Shown here: in pieces, positions 17,332 to 26,930 of the stretch
Layout: the number at the start of each line of letters is the position of its first letter
How positions within the stretch are numbered: position 1 is the first letter of the stretch
Origin: Dyella silvatica
GTDB lineage: Bacteria > Pseudomonadota > Gammaproteobacteria > Xanthomonadales > Rhodanobacteraceae
DNA: 43,599 bases
Assembly (NCBI RefSeq): GCF_026283955.1
Contig: NZ_JAPDPE010000029.1
Span: forward strand, 1-43,599
Reading direction: 5' to 3'
Notes under the pieces: model-generated
What the model was told of the DNA's origin: nothing
The model's database searches: none
The model's input: the letters and a program-made list of their open reading frames with translations, nothing else
Program-made: the position numbers and the translations under genes

Positions 17332-17455
17332 AGTTTGACCCTCTAGCAATGAGCTTGGCCCGGCTGGCCTTACCTGCGCAGCTGTAGCGGTCCAAGGTAA
17401 AGCCAGCGTCTTTATTCCATCTTGATAACGCGCATTCAACACGCGGATTAAAATA

Positions 17456-18235
17456 ATGAAAATGGCTCCACTTTTTGTACTGGCTGTTCTGCCGCTTGGC
17501 GTTTGCAGCAACGCCTTTGCCCAGAGCACGACCGCGTCCACCGCGGATGCTGCGACAGTCAGTACGACACCGGCGCCGGTGTGGCAGGTCGCCTTTAACG
17601 TGGGCGCTCAATCTGACTATGTCTTTCGAGGGATCAGCCAGACCAACGGCCACACCTCGGGATTCGCCGGTGCCGATGTCACTTACCAGAGTCAGTGGTA
17701 CGTCGGCGCATGGACGTCCAACGTAGACTTCAGCCCCTCAGGCGACACGCGCACCACCCAGGAATACGACTTGTACGGCGGCTGGCGGCCCACCGTCGCA
17801 GGCGTCAATCTGGATCTGGGCTACATCTACTACGGCTACAAAAACCAGCCCCGGGATACGCGCGAATCGTATGCGGAAGTCTATCTGCGGGGCACCCACG
17901 CCTTCGGTCGATGGACGCTAGGCGGCGGCCTCGCCTACTCGCCAAACTTTCCCGGCATGGCGAAACATGCCTTGTATGGTGAGGCGAATATCGCCTTTGC
18001 GATCAGCTCGGCGTGGAACGCCTCGGCCAATCTAGGCCGCCAGACCGAATCGGACGCCGTGCTGTCCGCACGCGGCACGCTCGAAGACTTCAACTACAAC
18101 ACCTGGAATGCGGGCATCACCTATTCGATCAACGATCACACGGCGCTGGATCTTCGCTACTGGGATACCAACAAACACGCGTCCGGCGACATCTATCAGT
18201 CGCGCGTGGTCGCATCGATCAAGGCAACGTTCTAG
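17456..18235 (+). CDS. TorF-family putative outer-membrane porin
   Basis: 259 residues. A signal peptide spans about 1-23 (APLFVLAVLPLGVCSNAFAQ, cleaved after AFA). The mature protein starts after a Thr/Ala-rich stretch with VAFNVGAQSDYVFRGISQTN, the diagnostic Gcw_chp/TorF opening. Alternating beta-strand segments follow (DLGYIYYGYKNQP, YAEVYLRGTHAF, AGITYSINDHTALDLRYWDT). The C-terminus ends in ...VASIKATF, with the terminal Phe needed for BAM recognition. It is probably an outer-membrane beta-barrel pore; the substrate is unknown. The 124-bp upstream gap suggests its own promoter. Confidence 0.85.
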   Translation: MKMAPLFVLAVLPLGVCSNAFAQSTTASTADAATVSTTPAPVWQVAFNVGAQSDYVFRGISQTNGHTSGFAGADVTYQSQWYVGAWTSNVDFSPSGDTRTTQEYDLYGGWRPTVAGVNLDLGYIYYGYKNQPRDTRESYAEVYLRGTHAFGRWTLGGGLAYSPNFPGMAKHALYGEANIAFAISSAWNASANLGRQTESDAVLSARGTLEDFNYNTWNAGITYSINDHTALDLRYWDTNKHASGDIYQSRVVASIKATF

Positions 18236-18252
18236 GGCTATCGCCTTAACGC

Positions 18253-18278
18253 CGCCGCCGAATGAGGCGGCGCGTTTT
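18253..18278 (+). terminator. Candidate terminator between convergent torF-like and kdpE genes
   Basis: CGCCGCC (18253-18259) pairs with GGCGGCG (18266-18272) over a GAATGA loop, then CG and TTTT (18275-18278). The T tract is short, so efficiency is uncertain. Confidence 0.5.
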
Positions 18279-18300
18279 GCGCAGGAGCGCTGGCGAGAGC

Positions 18301-19023
18301 TCAGCTCCCCCTGCCCATGCCGGCCAGCCGGTAGCCGACCTGCAGCTCGGTAATCAGGTGTTGCGGGCGGGCCGGATCGTCTTCCAGCTTCTGGCGCAAA
18401 TTGGTCATGTATACGCGCACATAGTGAGGGCGATCGGCATAGCCGGGGCCCCATACCTCAAGCAGCAATTGACGATACGTGATCACTTTGCCATGACCAC
18501 GGATCAACGCCGCCAGCAGCCTGAACTCGATCGGAGTGAGATGCACCGACTGCTCGGCTCGACTGACTTCATAGGTCGCCAGATCTACCCGCACCTGGCC
18601 AAATTGGATCACCGACGGCGCCGCGCCATCACCCGCCACGATGCTGGCGCGGCGCAGCTGCGCGCGAACACGCGCAATAAGTTCTGGCACGCCGAACGGC
18701 TTTACCAGGTAATCGTCGGCACCGGCGTCGAGGGCGTCGACCTTCTCCTGCTCATGCTCGCGCGCCGACAAGACGAGTACCGGTGCGCTGGACCAGCCGC
18801 GCAATTCGCGGATAAACGTTTTTCCATCGCCATCGGGCAGGCCAAGATCCACGATGACCAACTGCGGCTGGCGACTGGCCGCATCAATGCGTGCCTGCAT
18901 GGCATTGCCGGCCTCGAATACCGCCATGCCCTCTCGCTCGAGCGACAAGCGGATGAAATGGCGGATATCGGCTTCGTCTTCGACGACCAGGATTCTTGGT
19001 TTACTCACGACAACATCTCGCAT
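18301..19023 (-). CDS. kdpE: KdpE response regulator
   Basis: 240 residues in two domains. The receiver (residues 8-122) has the acidic pair in ILVVEDEAD, phospho-acceptor Asp59 (LVIVDLGLPDGDG) and the KP switch (DDYLVKPFG). The OmpR/PhoB winged-helix domain is at about 140-235 (LTPIEFRLLAALIRGHGKV, YVRVYMTNLRQKLE). It activates the kdp structural operon under potassium limitation. The ATG at 19023 overlaps kdpD by 19 bp; a GTG at 19008, giving a GTGA overlap, is an alternative. Overlap with kdpD implies cotranscription and coupled translation. Confidence 0.95.
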   Translation of the reverse strand: MRDVVVSKPRILVVEDEADIRHFIRLSLEREGMAVFEAGNAMQARIDAASRQPQLVIVDLGLPDGDGKTFIRELRGWSSAPVLVLSAREHEQEKVDALDAGADDYLVKPFGVPELIARVRAQLRRASIVAGDGAAPSVIQFGQVRVDLATYEVSRAEQSVHLTPIEFRLLAALIRGHGKVITYRQLLLEVWGPGYADRPHYVRVYMTNLRQKLEDDPARPQHLITELQVGYRLAGMGRGS

Positions 19024-21662
19024 TCGACTTCAGGTTGCTTGCCCATCGGCAAACGGATTTCAAAGCGCGCGCCCCGCGGCGCAAGCTGCACTGCCTCGAT
19101 CATTCCGCCATGCGCGGACACAATGCTTCGGCACAGCGCCAGGCCAAGCCCTACGCCGGTGATCGAAGACTCCTTTACGCCGCGGGTAAAGGGCTCGAAC
19201 AGCGCCTCTGGCGGGCTATCGGACGGCAAGCCAGGGCCATCGTCGTCAATGCACAGATGCATTGTTTCACCGAACGCCATGGCACGAATCCAGATCGTCG
19301 CCTGCGCCGGGGTGTATTTCGCCGCGTTGTCCAGCAGGTTGACCAGCACGCGCTCGAACAAGTTGGCATCGAGTTCGACCAGCGGCAGATCAGCCGGCAG
19401 ATCGGTGTGCACGCACCGCTCGCCCAAGGTGGCGTCCACGTTGGCCAAGGCGCTGCCGACGATTTCGCTGATCGCCTGCCACTCCTTGTTCAACCGCACG
19501 CCATTGCTCTGCATCCGCGCCAGGTCCAGCAGATTGACCACCAGCCGATGTAAGCCATCCGCCTGGTTATGAATCGCCCGCGTCAACACATCGCGCTCCT
19601 TGCGTGACAGATCTTCAGACGTTTCCAGGGTTTCGGCGAGGCCTCGAATGGCGGTAAGCGGGGTTTTCAAGTCATGCGAGATGGCGGCCAGTAGCGCATG
19701 CCGCAAGCGCTCGCCCTCCATCCGCACTAGCGTGTCCCGTGCGATATCGACAAAGTGGATACGTTCCAGCGCCATGGCGATCAGGGCGCAGCAGGCGTCG
19801 AGCAAGCGGCGATCGTCGGGTTCAGCCGCCAACGCTACACCGTCTGGACGCAGCGCCAGCACGCCGCGTGTTCGCAGTGGTGCCCTGAGCGGAAGGTATT
19901 GTGCATCCGCCCCCGCCAAGGTCGATGTATCGCGACCGGCCGGCTGCACATGCTCGTACACCCATTGCGCCACACCGGCATCGAAGCCGCCATCGCCCGC
20001 TATCTGTTCGCTGAGATTCGGCAGCATCAGGGCGCCGCGTGATGCGAATATCGGTGCGATGGTATCCGTGCAGACAGCCACGATCTGTTCGATCGTCATC
20101 GCCGCCGACAGGTCGCGCGCTACCCGTGCCAGCGCGGTGGCGCGACGTTCGCCCGCCGTGGCAGACGTCGCCTCGGAGCGTAGCCGTGCCGCCAGCTGCC
20201 CGGTGACCAAGGCCACCACCAGCATCAGGAAAAAGGTAAACAGGTACTGCGTATCGGAAACGTGGAAAGACCAGATCGGCGGTACGAAGAAAAAATCGAA
20301 GCTCGCCACACTGACCAGTGCCGCCAGCGCTCCAGCCGCCTTGCCCCAGCGCAGCGCCACCAGCACCACGGTCATCAAGAACAACATGACGACATTGGAC
20401 AGGTCGAACACCCGCAGCAGCCATGACGCCACCACCGTCGTCACCCCGCAGGCAAGCAGCGCGAGGGCCAGCGCACGAGCCTTCACCGCCGGCTTCGATC
20501 GCGGCTTTCTTGCCGCAGCCGTGGCAGGGCTGGGCTGCAACAAGATCAACCCCACCTCGGGGCTGGCGTCGGCGATGGCACGCGCCAGTGACTTTCGCCA
20601 CGGCACATGCCAGCGGCGCCGACGATGACCGAGCACCAGCCGGGTGGCATGACGGGTGCGTATGCAGTCGAGCAAAGCATGGGCAACCTGCTCCCCCGGC
20701 ATGCTGACGAATTCGGCGCCCAGACTCTCGGCCAGTTTGGCCAGCCGCAACAGCGCCTCGCGTTCGGATGCATGACGGCTGCGTCGCGATTCGTCCACAT
20801 GCACGACGACCCAGTCTGCCTGCAAGCGCTGCGCCAGCCTCGCACCTTCGCGTATGAGTTTTTCGTGGGTCGCGTCCGCGCGCACGCAGACCAGTAGCCG
20901 TTCATGGGTCGGCCACACACCGTCGATGGCGTGATGGTCCCGGTATGCGCGCACGTCCACGCTGACCCGATCGGCAAGCCGCCGCAGCGACAGCTCGCGC
21001 AACGAGACGAGATTGCCTTTGCGAAAAAAATGATTGCCGGCGTGCTGTGCTGCTTCCGCCATATAAATGTCGCCGGCCTCGAGCCGACTCAGCAGCTCCT
21101 CCGGCGACAGGTCGACCAAGACCACGTCATGCGCCGCATCGAAGCAATGATCCGGCACGGTTTCGCGCACGCGAATGCCGGTGATGCTGCCGACGACATC
21201 ATTGAGGCTTTCCAGCTGCTGCACATTCAGCGTGGTGTACACACTGATGCCGGCACGCAACAGCTCTTCGACGTCCTGCCAACGCTTGCTGTGACGGCTA
21301 CCTGGCGCATTGCTATGCGCTAGCTCATCGATCAGTACCAGCTCGGGTTGGGCCGCAAGGGCGGCGTCCAGATCGAACTCCCACAGCGATTGCACCTGAT
21401 AAGACACCCGGCGCAAAGGCAGTTGCGCCAGGCCCTCGAGCAGCTGGCGAATCGGCGCGCGATCGTGGGTTTCCACCTCGCCGACGCACACGCGCACGCC
21501 GCTGGCTTGCTGTCGATGCGCGGCCTGTAACATCGCGTAGGTCTTGCCGACGCCCGCACAGGCGCCAAAGAAGATCTTCAAGCGCCCGTACGTTTGCCGC
21601 TGGGTTTCGACCGTGATGGCTTCGAGAAGCTGGTCCGGATCGGGCCGTCTATCGCTTGTCAT
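19005..21662 (-). CDS. kdpD: KdpD sensor histidine kinase
   Basis: 885 residues from the ATG at 21662; the frame runs on upstream to 21836, but that stretch is low-quality and would overlap kdpB, and real KdpDs start just before the RxxYGRLKIFFG block. The order is: KdpD domain with Walker A GACAGVGKT (residues 33-41), a USP-like domain (around 230-370), four closely spaced membrane helices (from LALALLACGVTTVVASWLL), a GAF-like part, then the kinase core with SHDLKTPLTAI (His663), an N-box and DDDGPGL. It senses potassium limitation and phosphorylates KdpE. It is followed by kdpE with overlap and preceded by kdpB at an 80-bp gap. Confidence 0.96.
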   Translation of the reverse strand: MTSDRRPDPDQLLEAITVETQRQTYGRLKIFFGACAGVGKTYAMLQAAHRQQASGVRVCVGEVETHDRAPIRQLLEGLAQLPLRRVSYQVQSLWEFDLDAALAAQPELVLIDELAHSNAPGSRHSKRWQDVEELLRAGISVYTTLNVQQLESLNDVVGSITGIRVRETVPDHCFDAAHDVVLVDLSPEELLSRLEAGDIYMAEAAQHAGNHFFRKGNLVSLRELSLRRLADRVSVDVRAYRDHHAIDGVWPTHERLLVCVRADATHEKLIREGARLAQRLQADWVVVHVDESRRSRHASEREALLRLAKLAESLGAEFVSMPGEQVAHALLDCIRTRHATRLVLGHRRRRWHVPWRKSLARAIADASPEVGLILLQPSPATAAARKPRSKPAVKARALALALLACGVTTVVASWLLRVFDLSNVVMLFLMTVVLVALRWGKAAGALAALVSVASFDFFFVPPIWSFHVSDTQYLFTFFLMLVVALVTGQLAARLRSEATSATAGERRATALARVARDLSAAMTIEQIVAVCTDTIAPIFASRGALMLPNLSEQIAGDGGFDAGVAQWVYEHVQPAGRDTSTLAGADAQYLPLRAPLRTRGVLALRPDGVALAAEPDDRRLLDACCALIAMALERIHFVDIARDTLVRMEGERLRHALLAAISHDLKTPLTAIRGLAETLETSEDLSRKERDVLTRAIHNQADGLHRLVVNLLDLARMQSNGVRLNKEWQAISEIVGSALANVDATLGERCVHTDLPADLPLVELDANLFERVLVNLLDNAAKYTPAQATIWIRAMAFGETMHLCIDDDGPGLPSDSPPEALFEPFTRGVKESSITGVGLGLALCRSIVSAHGGMIEAVQLAPRGARFEIRLPMGKQPEVECEMLS

Positions 21663-21742
21663 GTGATACCGCTGACCCCGCACAGGGGGCGCCCATGATA
21701 CCCGAACCGTTTGCGGCACGATCGAAGCGCCTGCCGCACCGC

Positions 21743-23824
21743 TCACATGAAAGGGGTGAGCAAGAGGTCGATAAGCTTGATGCCGACGAACGGCGCGATA
21801 AGGCCGCCCACGCCGTAAATCAGCAGGTTGCGCCACAGCAGCTGCTCCGCCGACGCGGCCCGATATCGAACGCCACGCAATGCCAACGGCACCAACACCA
21901 CGATGATTAAGGCGTTGAAGATCACCGCGGACAGGATCGCCGACCCCGGGCTGTGCAACGCCATCACATTGAGCTTGGCCAGCGGTGGATACGTCGCCAC
22001 AAAGGCTGCTGGAATAATCGCGAAATACTTGGCCAGGTCGTTCGCGACGCTGAACGTGGTCAGGGCGCCGCGGGTCATGATCATCTGCTTGCCCACCTCG
22101 ATCACCTGCAACAGCTTGGCCGGGTTGCTGTCGAGGTCGACCATGTTGCCCGCCTCCTTCGCCGCCTGCGTACCGCTATTCATCGCCACCGCGACGTCGG
22201 CCTGGGCCAGTGCCGGCGCATCGTTGGTGCCGTCGCCGGTCATCGCCACCAAACGCCCTTCGGCCTGGTAGTGGCGGATCAGCTTGAGCTTGTCCTCCGG
22301 GGTCGCCTCGGCAAGAAAATCGTTCACCCCCGCTTCGGCGGCAATGGCCGCAGCGGTCAGGTGGTTGTCGCCGGTAATCATGACCGTCTTGATCCCCATC
22401 CGATGCAGCTTGGCGAACTGCTCGCGGATGCCCCCTTTGATGATGTCTTTCAGCTCCACCACACCGAGAATGCGCGAGCCATCGGCGACCACCAACGGCG
22501 TACTGCCGCGACGCGACACTTCGTCGACCACCCGCTCGACACCGGCAGGAAAAACCCCGCCCAGCGATCGCACATGCTCGCGCATGGCCGACGCCGCCCC
22601 TTTGCGTATGGGACGATCGCCGATATCGACACCACTCATCCGCGTACGTGCGCTGAACGGCACCGGCTCACAGGCTGGCAACGAGCGCGAGCGCAGGCCG
22701 AAACGTTGCCTGGCCAGCACCATGATCGAGCGCCCCTCCGGGGTTTCATCGGCCATCGACGCCAGCTCGGCGGCCTCGGCCAAAACAGCCTCATCGACGC
22801 CCACCGCCGGCAGAAAGGCCGAGGCCTCGCGGTTACCCAGCGTAATCGTGCCGGTCTTGTCGAGCAGAAGCACGTCCACGTCACCGGCCGCCTCGATAGC
22901 CCGCCCAGAAATCGCCACCACATTGGCCTTGAGCATGTGGCTCATGCCGGCAATACCGATGGCGGACAACAACGCACCGATCGTCGTCGGGATCAGACAG
23001 ACCAGCAACGCGATCAGCACCGTGAGGCTGACCAGCTGACCCGAGCCATTCAGCGCCACGCTCAGGCTGGAGAACGGCAGCAACGTCGCGCAGACCATGA
23101 CAAAGATAAGCGTCAGCGCCACCAGCAAAATCGTCAGCGCAAGCTCATTCGGCGTCTTACTGCGCTGGGCACCTTCGACCATCGCAATCATGCGATCGAG
23201 AAAGGTCTCGCCTGGATTCGCGGTAATCCGCACGATGATCCAGTCGGACAACACGCGCGTGCCGCCGGTGACCGAACAGAAATCGCCGCCCGACTCGCGT
23301 ACCACCGGCGCCGACTCGCCGGTGATCGCCGACTCATCGACCGAGGCCACGCCCAGCACCACCTCGCCATCGGCGGGAATGGTCTCACCCGCCTCGACCA
23401 GTACCCACACACCCGCGACAATCTCTTCACTGCTCGCCATATACCAGCTGGAGTCATAGCGCGGCTCACGCAGCACCTTGGCGTGAACCCGTTGCCGGGA
23501 TGCGCGCAATGCCGCCGCCTGCGCCTTGCCACGGCCCTCGGCCAGCGCCTCGGCGGCATTGGCAAAAATAACCGTAAACCAAAGCCACACCGCAATCGCA
23601 AAGATGAACCCGCTGGATGCATCGCCGTGGCCCATCAGCGCACGTATCCACAGTAGCGTGGTGACGATGCTGCCGAGGTAGACGACGAACATCACCGGGT
23701 TCTTCCACTGCGCCCGCGGCGACAGTTTCCTGCATGCTTCGCCGATAACCGCAAGCCAGCTCGGCGAGCTGCCGTACATCCCTACGGCGGGGTTGCTAGC
23801 AAGCAATGTTTCGTTCTGCGACAT
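21743..23824 (-). CDS. kdpB: KdpB, P-type ATPase subunit of the K+ uptake complex
   Basis: 693 residues, close to E. coli KdpB (682). The P-type ATPase motifs are all present: TGES (168-171, the loop whose Ser is a known inhibitory phosphorylation site), the DKTGT phosphorylation site (Asp322), [16 protein letters not shown], and [20 protein letters not shown]. The 8 or so helices of the family are visible, ending in the C-terminal [17 protein letters not shown] helix. It energises K+ import through KdpA. Here it follows kdpC with 17 bp between them, instead of preceding it as in the canonical operon. Confidence 0.97.
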   Translation of the reverse strand: MSQNETLLASNPAVGMYGSSPSWLAVIGEACRKLSPRAQWKNPVMFVVYLGSIVTTLLWIRALMGHGDASSGFIFAIAVWLWFTVIFANAAEALAEGRGKAQAAALRASRQRVHAKVLREPRYDSSWYMASSEEIVAGVWVLVEAGETIPADGEVVLGVASVDESAITGESAPVVRESGGDFCSVTGGTRVLSDWIIVRITANPGETFLDRMIAMVEGAQRSKTPNELALTILLVALTLIFVMVCATLLPFSSLSVALNGSGQLVSLTVLIALLVCLIPTTIGALLSAIGIAGMSHMLKANVVAISGRAIEAAGDVDVLLLDKTGTITLGNREASAFLPAVGVDEAVLAEAAELASMADETPEGRSIMVLARQRFGLRSRSLPACEPVPFSARTRMSGVDIGDRPIRKGAASAMREHVRSLGGVFPAGVERVVDEVSRRGSTPLVVADGSRILGVVELKDIIKGGIREQFAKLHRMGIKTVMITGDNHLTAAAIAAEAGVNDFLAEATPEDKLKLIRHYQAEGRLVAMTGDGTNDAPALAQADVAVAMNSGTQAAKEAGNMVDLDSNPAKLLQVIEVGKQMIMTRGALTTFSVANDLAKYFAIIPAAFVATYPPLAKLNVMALHSPGSAILSAVIFNALIIVVLVPLALRGVRYRAASAEQLLWRNLLIYGVGGLIAPFVGIKLIDLLLTPFM

Positions 23825-23841
23825 CAGGGCAAGCCTCTTGA

Positions 23842-24513
23842 TTACTTCACTGCGGCGCTGGGCGCCGCCAGGGCGTCGAGCGCAAGGTTGAGCTTGAGCA
23901 CATTCACGCGCGGCTCGCCGAGTACACCGAGCTGCCTCGGCGTGGCCTGCTCATCGACCCGCGCCTGCAGGCTTTGCGCGGGCCATCCGCGCGCGCGCGC
24001 AACGCGCTCGACCTGCAGCTGCGCATTGGCAAGCGAGATATCGGGATCCAGCCCCGATGCCGACGCCGTGACCGCATCTACCGGCACCATGGCGGTGGCA
24101 GCCAGACCGTTCTCCTGGCGGTAGGCGATCGCTCGCGCACTGACCTGGTCGAACAGCTTTTTGCTGGTCGGGCCAAGATTGCTTGCCCCGCTAAGCGCCG
24201 CGTTGTAAGGCTGATCCACACTCTGGCTGGGGTTAGCCGGGTCGGGGCCGGTCGTCGCACTGGGACGCGCATGAAAATACTGCGGCTGCTTGAAGTCCTG
24301 GCCGATCACGGCAGAACCGCTCCATGCGCCATCGTGTCCGATCAGGCTGCCGCCCGCCTGCGCGGGGAAAAGCAACCTCGCCAGAGCGGTTGTCGCCAGT
24401 GGATAGGCAAGCCCGGTAAGCAGCATGAACAGCGCCGCCGAAACCAACACCGGGCGAATCAGCTGCCGCGTGTTTTCAACCGGGGTGAGTGCGTTCGAAT
24501 GGTTATCGATCAT
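23842..24513 (-). CDS. kdpC: KdpC subunit of the K+ uptake complex
   Basis: 223 residues from the ATG at 24513; GAGGG lies seven bases in front of it, whereas the ATG at 24519 would be too close to that site. There is one N-terminal helix ([20 protein letters not shown]), then the family blocks: [45 protein letters not shown] and [18 protein letters not shown]. KdpC is a periplasm-facing stabiliser of the KdpA-KdpB assembly. It starts about 10 bp after kdpA stops and ends 17 bp before kdpB starts. The gene order A-C-B is unusual. Confidence 0.96.
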   Translation of the reverse strand: MIDNHSNALTPVENTRQLIRPVLVSAALFMLLTGLAYPLATTALARLLFPAQAGGSLIGHDGAWSGSAVIGQDFKQPQYFHARPSATTGPDPANPSQSVDQPYNAALSGASNLGPTSKKLFDQVSARAIAYRQENGLAATAMVPVDAVTASASGLDPDISLANAQLQVERVARARGWPAQSLQARVDEQATPRQLGVLGEPRVNVLKLNLALDALAAPSAAVK

Positions 24514-24523
24514 GGCCATGCCC

Positions 24524-26227
24524 TCAAAACCATTGGCCGGCCGACATCAGCAAATGCTCGATGATCGGTCCGAGTGCGAGTGCCGGCAGAAAGGTGAGCC
24601 CACCCACCACCAGAATCACGAAGATCAGCAAGCCGGTGAACAGCGGCGTTGCCGTAGGCAGCGTGCCCGGGCCTTCGGGTACCGACTTTTTCATCGCCAG
24701 CGAGCCGGCCACCGCCAACATCGGCAGCAAGGTGAAATAGCGGCCGAACAACATGGCCAGGCCAATGGTGATGTTGAAGAACGGCGTATTCGCATTAAGC
24801 CCCGCAAACGCCGAACCGTTGTTCGCCGTACCCGACGTATAGGCGTAGAGCAATTCGCTGAAGCCGTGCGGCCCGCTGTTGTTCAAGCTGGCGACGGTGG
24901 CCGGCCATACTGCCGCCAGCGCAGTGAAACCGAGGATGCAAAATGGATGTGCGAGTACGGCAAGCATCACCAATTTCATCTCGCGCGCATCGATCTTCTT
25001 GCCCAGGAACTCCGGCGTGCGCCCGATCATCATGCCAATCAGGAACACGGTCAGGATGGCGTAACCGACCAGGTTGATGAAACCCACGCCGACGCCGCCG
25101 AAAACATCGTTCATCATCATCAGCGCCAGCGGCACCAGGCCACCCATGGGCGTGAGCGAATCGTGCATCGCGTTGACCGACCCGGTGGTGGCGGCGGTCG
25201 TCACCGCCACAAACATGCTGGTCTGCGCCATGCCAAAGCGCATTTCCTTGCCTTCCAGGTTGCCGCCCGATTGCAGCGCGCTCCACTGCTGATCGGCGCC
25301 GGCCTGCGCCAGTAACGGGTTGCCCTGCTGTTCCGCGTGATAAACCACCGCCAAGAAACCGACAAACATCACCAGGAATGCGGCCAGAAAAGCCCAGCCC
25401 TGACGGCGCCGCATCAGCATGCTGCCAAACGTAAAGGTCAGCGCCGAAGGAATCAGAAACATCGCCAACATATGCAGCATATTGGTCAGTGGCGTGGGGT
25501 TCTCGAACGGGTGCGCCGCATTCATGCCGAAGAAGCCGCCGCCATTGGTGCCGATGTGCTTAATCGCCTCCAGGCTGGCGACCGGCCCAATCAAAATCTG
25601 CTGCTTCGCCCCTTCCAGCGTTGTCGCGGTGACCGAGCTAGTCAACGTCTGCGGCATGCCCTGCCATACATAGACCAGCGCCAGCACCAGGCATGCTGGC
25701 AGCAGCACGCGATAAATCGTGCGCGTGAAATCGACCCAATAATTGCCCAGATCATTCGTGCACTTGCGGCTCAGCCCACGAATAAAGGCCGCACAGCCAG
25801 CGATACCCGCCGCCGCGCTCGCCGTCATCAGAAAAGTGATGACCGCCATCTGCGAGAAGTTCGAAAGACTCGACTCGCCCGAGTACGACTGCCAGTTGGT
25901 ATTGGTGACGAATGAGGCCGCCGTGTTGAACGCCAGGTCGGCGCTCTGCGCGGGACGCTGCAACGAGTCAAACGGCAGCAGATCCTGGATCCGCAACAAC
26001 AGATAGCCAAGCAGCATCATTGCGGCATTGCTAAGCAGCAAGGCTAGGCCATAACGTTTCCACGTCATCCCTTCATCCGGCGCTATGCCTAGCAGGCGGT
26101 AGGTAAGCCGCTCTGGCCCGCCGTGGTGCGAACTGCTCAGCACGCGTGTCAGCCACGTGCCGGCAACGCCTACCATCAACAACATCGCCGTCACGACGAT
26201 GGCGAATTGTGCGTAATCAAATGACAT
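24524..26227 (-). CDS. kdpA: KdpA, K+-binding channel-like subunit
   Basis: 567 residues, near E. coli KdpA (557), with the expected ten or so membrane helices. The four pore-loop selectivity segments of the SKT superfamily are recognisable: [38 protein letters not shown] and [14 protein letters not shown]. It binds K+ at the periplasmic side and passes it towards KdpB. A good AAGGAAG ribosome-binding site precedes the ATG at 26227. Its start is 12 bp after the stop of a 27-codon membrane ORF that separates it from kdpF. Confidence 0.97.
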   Translation of the reverse strand: MSFDYAQFAIVVTAMLLMVGVAGTWLTRVLSSSHHGGPERLTYRLLGIAPDEGMTWKRYGLALLLSNAAMMLLGYLLLRIQDLLPFDSLQRPAQSADLAFNTAASFVTNTNWQSYSGESSLSNFSQMAVITFLMTASAAAGIAGCAAFIRGLSRKCTNDLGNYWVDFTRTIYRVLLPACLVLALVYVWQGMPQTLTSSVTATTLEGAKQQILIGPVASLEAIKHIGTNGGGFFGMNAAHPFENPTPLTNMLHMLAMFLIPSALTFTFGSMLMRRRQGWAFLAAFLVMFVGFLAVVYHAEQQGNPLLAQAGADQQWSALQSGGNLEGKEMRFGMAQTSMFVAVTTAATTGSVNAMHDSLTPMGGLVPLALMMMNDVFGGVGVGFINLVGYAILTVFLIGMMIGRTPEFLGKKIDAREMKLVMLAVLAHPFCILGFTALAAVWPATVASLNNSGPHGFSELLYAYTSGTANNGSAFAGLNANTPFFNITIGLAMLFGRYFTLLPMLAVAGSLAMKKSVPEGPGTLPTATPLFTGLLIFVILVVGGLTFLPALALGPIIEHLLMSAGQWF

Positions 26228-26239
26228 GCAATGGCTTCC

Positions 26240-26323
26240 TTACATCCTGTCCATGACAACGATGAACAGCGCCGTGGTCGCGAAGAAGCACAGCGTCGTC
26301 GCAATAAATACGAGGTCGTACAT
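26240..26323 (-). CDS. 27-residue membrane microprotein between kdpF and kdpA
   Basis: An ATG at 26323 follows AGGGAA at proper distance, and the stop TAA is at 26240-26242, just before the kdpA ribosome-binding site. The peptide is one hydrophobic helix with a short acidic-basic end: MYDLVFIATTLC, then FFATTALFIVVMDRM. It has the form of the single-helix peptides that accompany some kdp operons but it is not KdpF, which lies 34 bp upstream. The reading frame, ribosome-binding site and operon position support translation; its role, perhaps as a second KdpF-like stabiliser, is inferred. Confidence 0.65.
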   Translation of the reverse strand: MYDLVFIATTLCFFATTALFIVVMDRM

Positions 26324-26357
26324 GGGGATTCCCTGATCTGGATGGCATCGGCACGGA

Positions 26358-26438
26358 CTAGAAGCGCTCTGGCTTAATCAAGGCGTAGAGCAAGTAGCCA
26401 AGCAGGGCCGCCAAGCAAAGCACCCCCAGCCAGCTCAT
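26358..26438 (-). CDS. kdpF: KdpF small subunit
   Basis: 26 residues: an N-terminal MSWLGVLC, a helix with LLGYLLYALIKPERF at the end. The GYLLYAL-(I/L)-x-x-E-x-F ending is the KdpF signature (E. coli GYLVYALINAEAF). It is a single-span membrane peptide that stabilises the KdpABC complex. An upstream ATG in another frame (26444 region) is not usable because it stops at once. It is the first gene of the operon, placed before the extra microprotein and kdpA. Confidence 0.85.
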   Translation of the reverse strand: MSWLGVLCLAALLGYLLYALIKPERF

Positions 26439-26930
26439 GCCATGGTCCAGATGCAAAGCGGGAGTCGCTCAGCCACATTTGCGGACAGCGATGCCGCGGT
26501 GCAAGCCGCCAGCGGAAACGATGAATCGGTAGCGCGCATGATCTGGCCTACGAGTTAAGAAGGCCTGCCATGCTAGGGTCGCGCCCTTCAAGATGGCGCT
26601 GAAATTACGGCGGGCGGTATCAAGATCGCATCAAGATGGCGTGGTTCGCGCCACTTGCGACGGGTTAAGTGCCTGCGGCTCCCGGAGCCGGCGCAAACAA
26701 TCTTCAACTAGCCGGCGGCCCCCTTGCCGCCGCTATGGCTGCCGATCTTTCAGCATCAGTGATGCCCACGGTAGGTGATCATCGCTGGGGGACCGCTGGG
26801 TCGATGCGTACGACTGCCATCTCGATGCCATGGAATTGCGGCAGTATCTGGCGACAACATCTGGCAAACGATATCGTCTGCCGAATGGCACCCGACGATC
26901 CGGAATCATGAACCTCAACAGCGACTATCC
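26439..26930. other. 492-bp divergent control region, kdp operon versus FUSC gene
   Basis: No gene is supported. It separates the minus-strand kdp operon from the plus-strand FUSC gene and must hold both promoters. It contains the repeat cluster at 26587-26637. A long in-frame extension of the FUSC frame to 26775 exists but shows no protein-like sequence. Confidence 0.6.
26587..26637 (-). promoter_or_regulatory. Candidate KdpE operator and kdp promoter
   Basis: On the minus strand ATCTTGAT occurs twice with an 11-bp period (26637-26630 and 26626-26619), and a third copy (ATCTTGAA) ends near 26587. Direct half-sites spaced by 11 bp are the usual binding mode of OmpR/PhoB-type regulators such as KdpE. 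A TAGCAT -10-like box (26575-26570) lies about 11 bp past the third copy and a TAATTT a similar distance past the pair. This matches the activator-box/-10 layout seen at PhoB promoters. Confidence 0.45.

Noticed and set aside
18262-19572. 436-codon plus-strand frame across kdpE/kdpD
   Set aside because: It spans two certain minus-strand genes and has no domain.
21953-23656. 567-codon plus-strand frame opposite kdpB
   Set aside because: It is His/Arg/Gln-rich shadow coding; all P-type ATPase motifs are on the minus strand.
24425-25315. Frames opposite kdpA and kdpC
   Set aside because: Arg/His-rich shadow sequence of the kdp genes.
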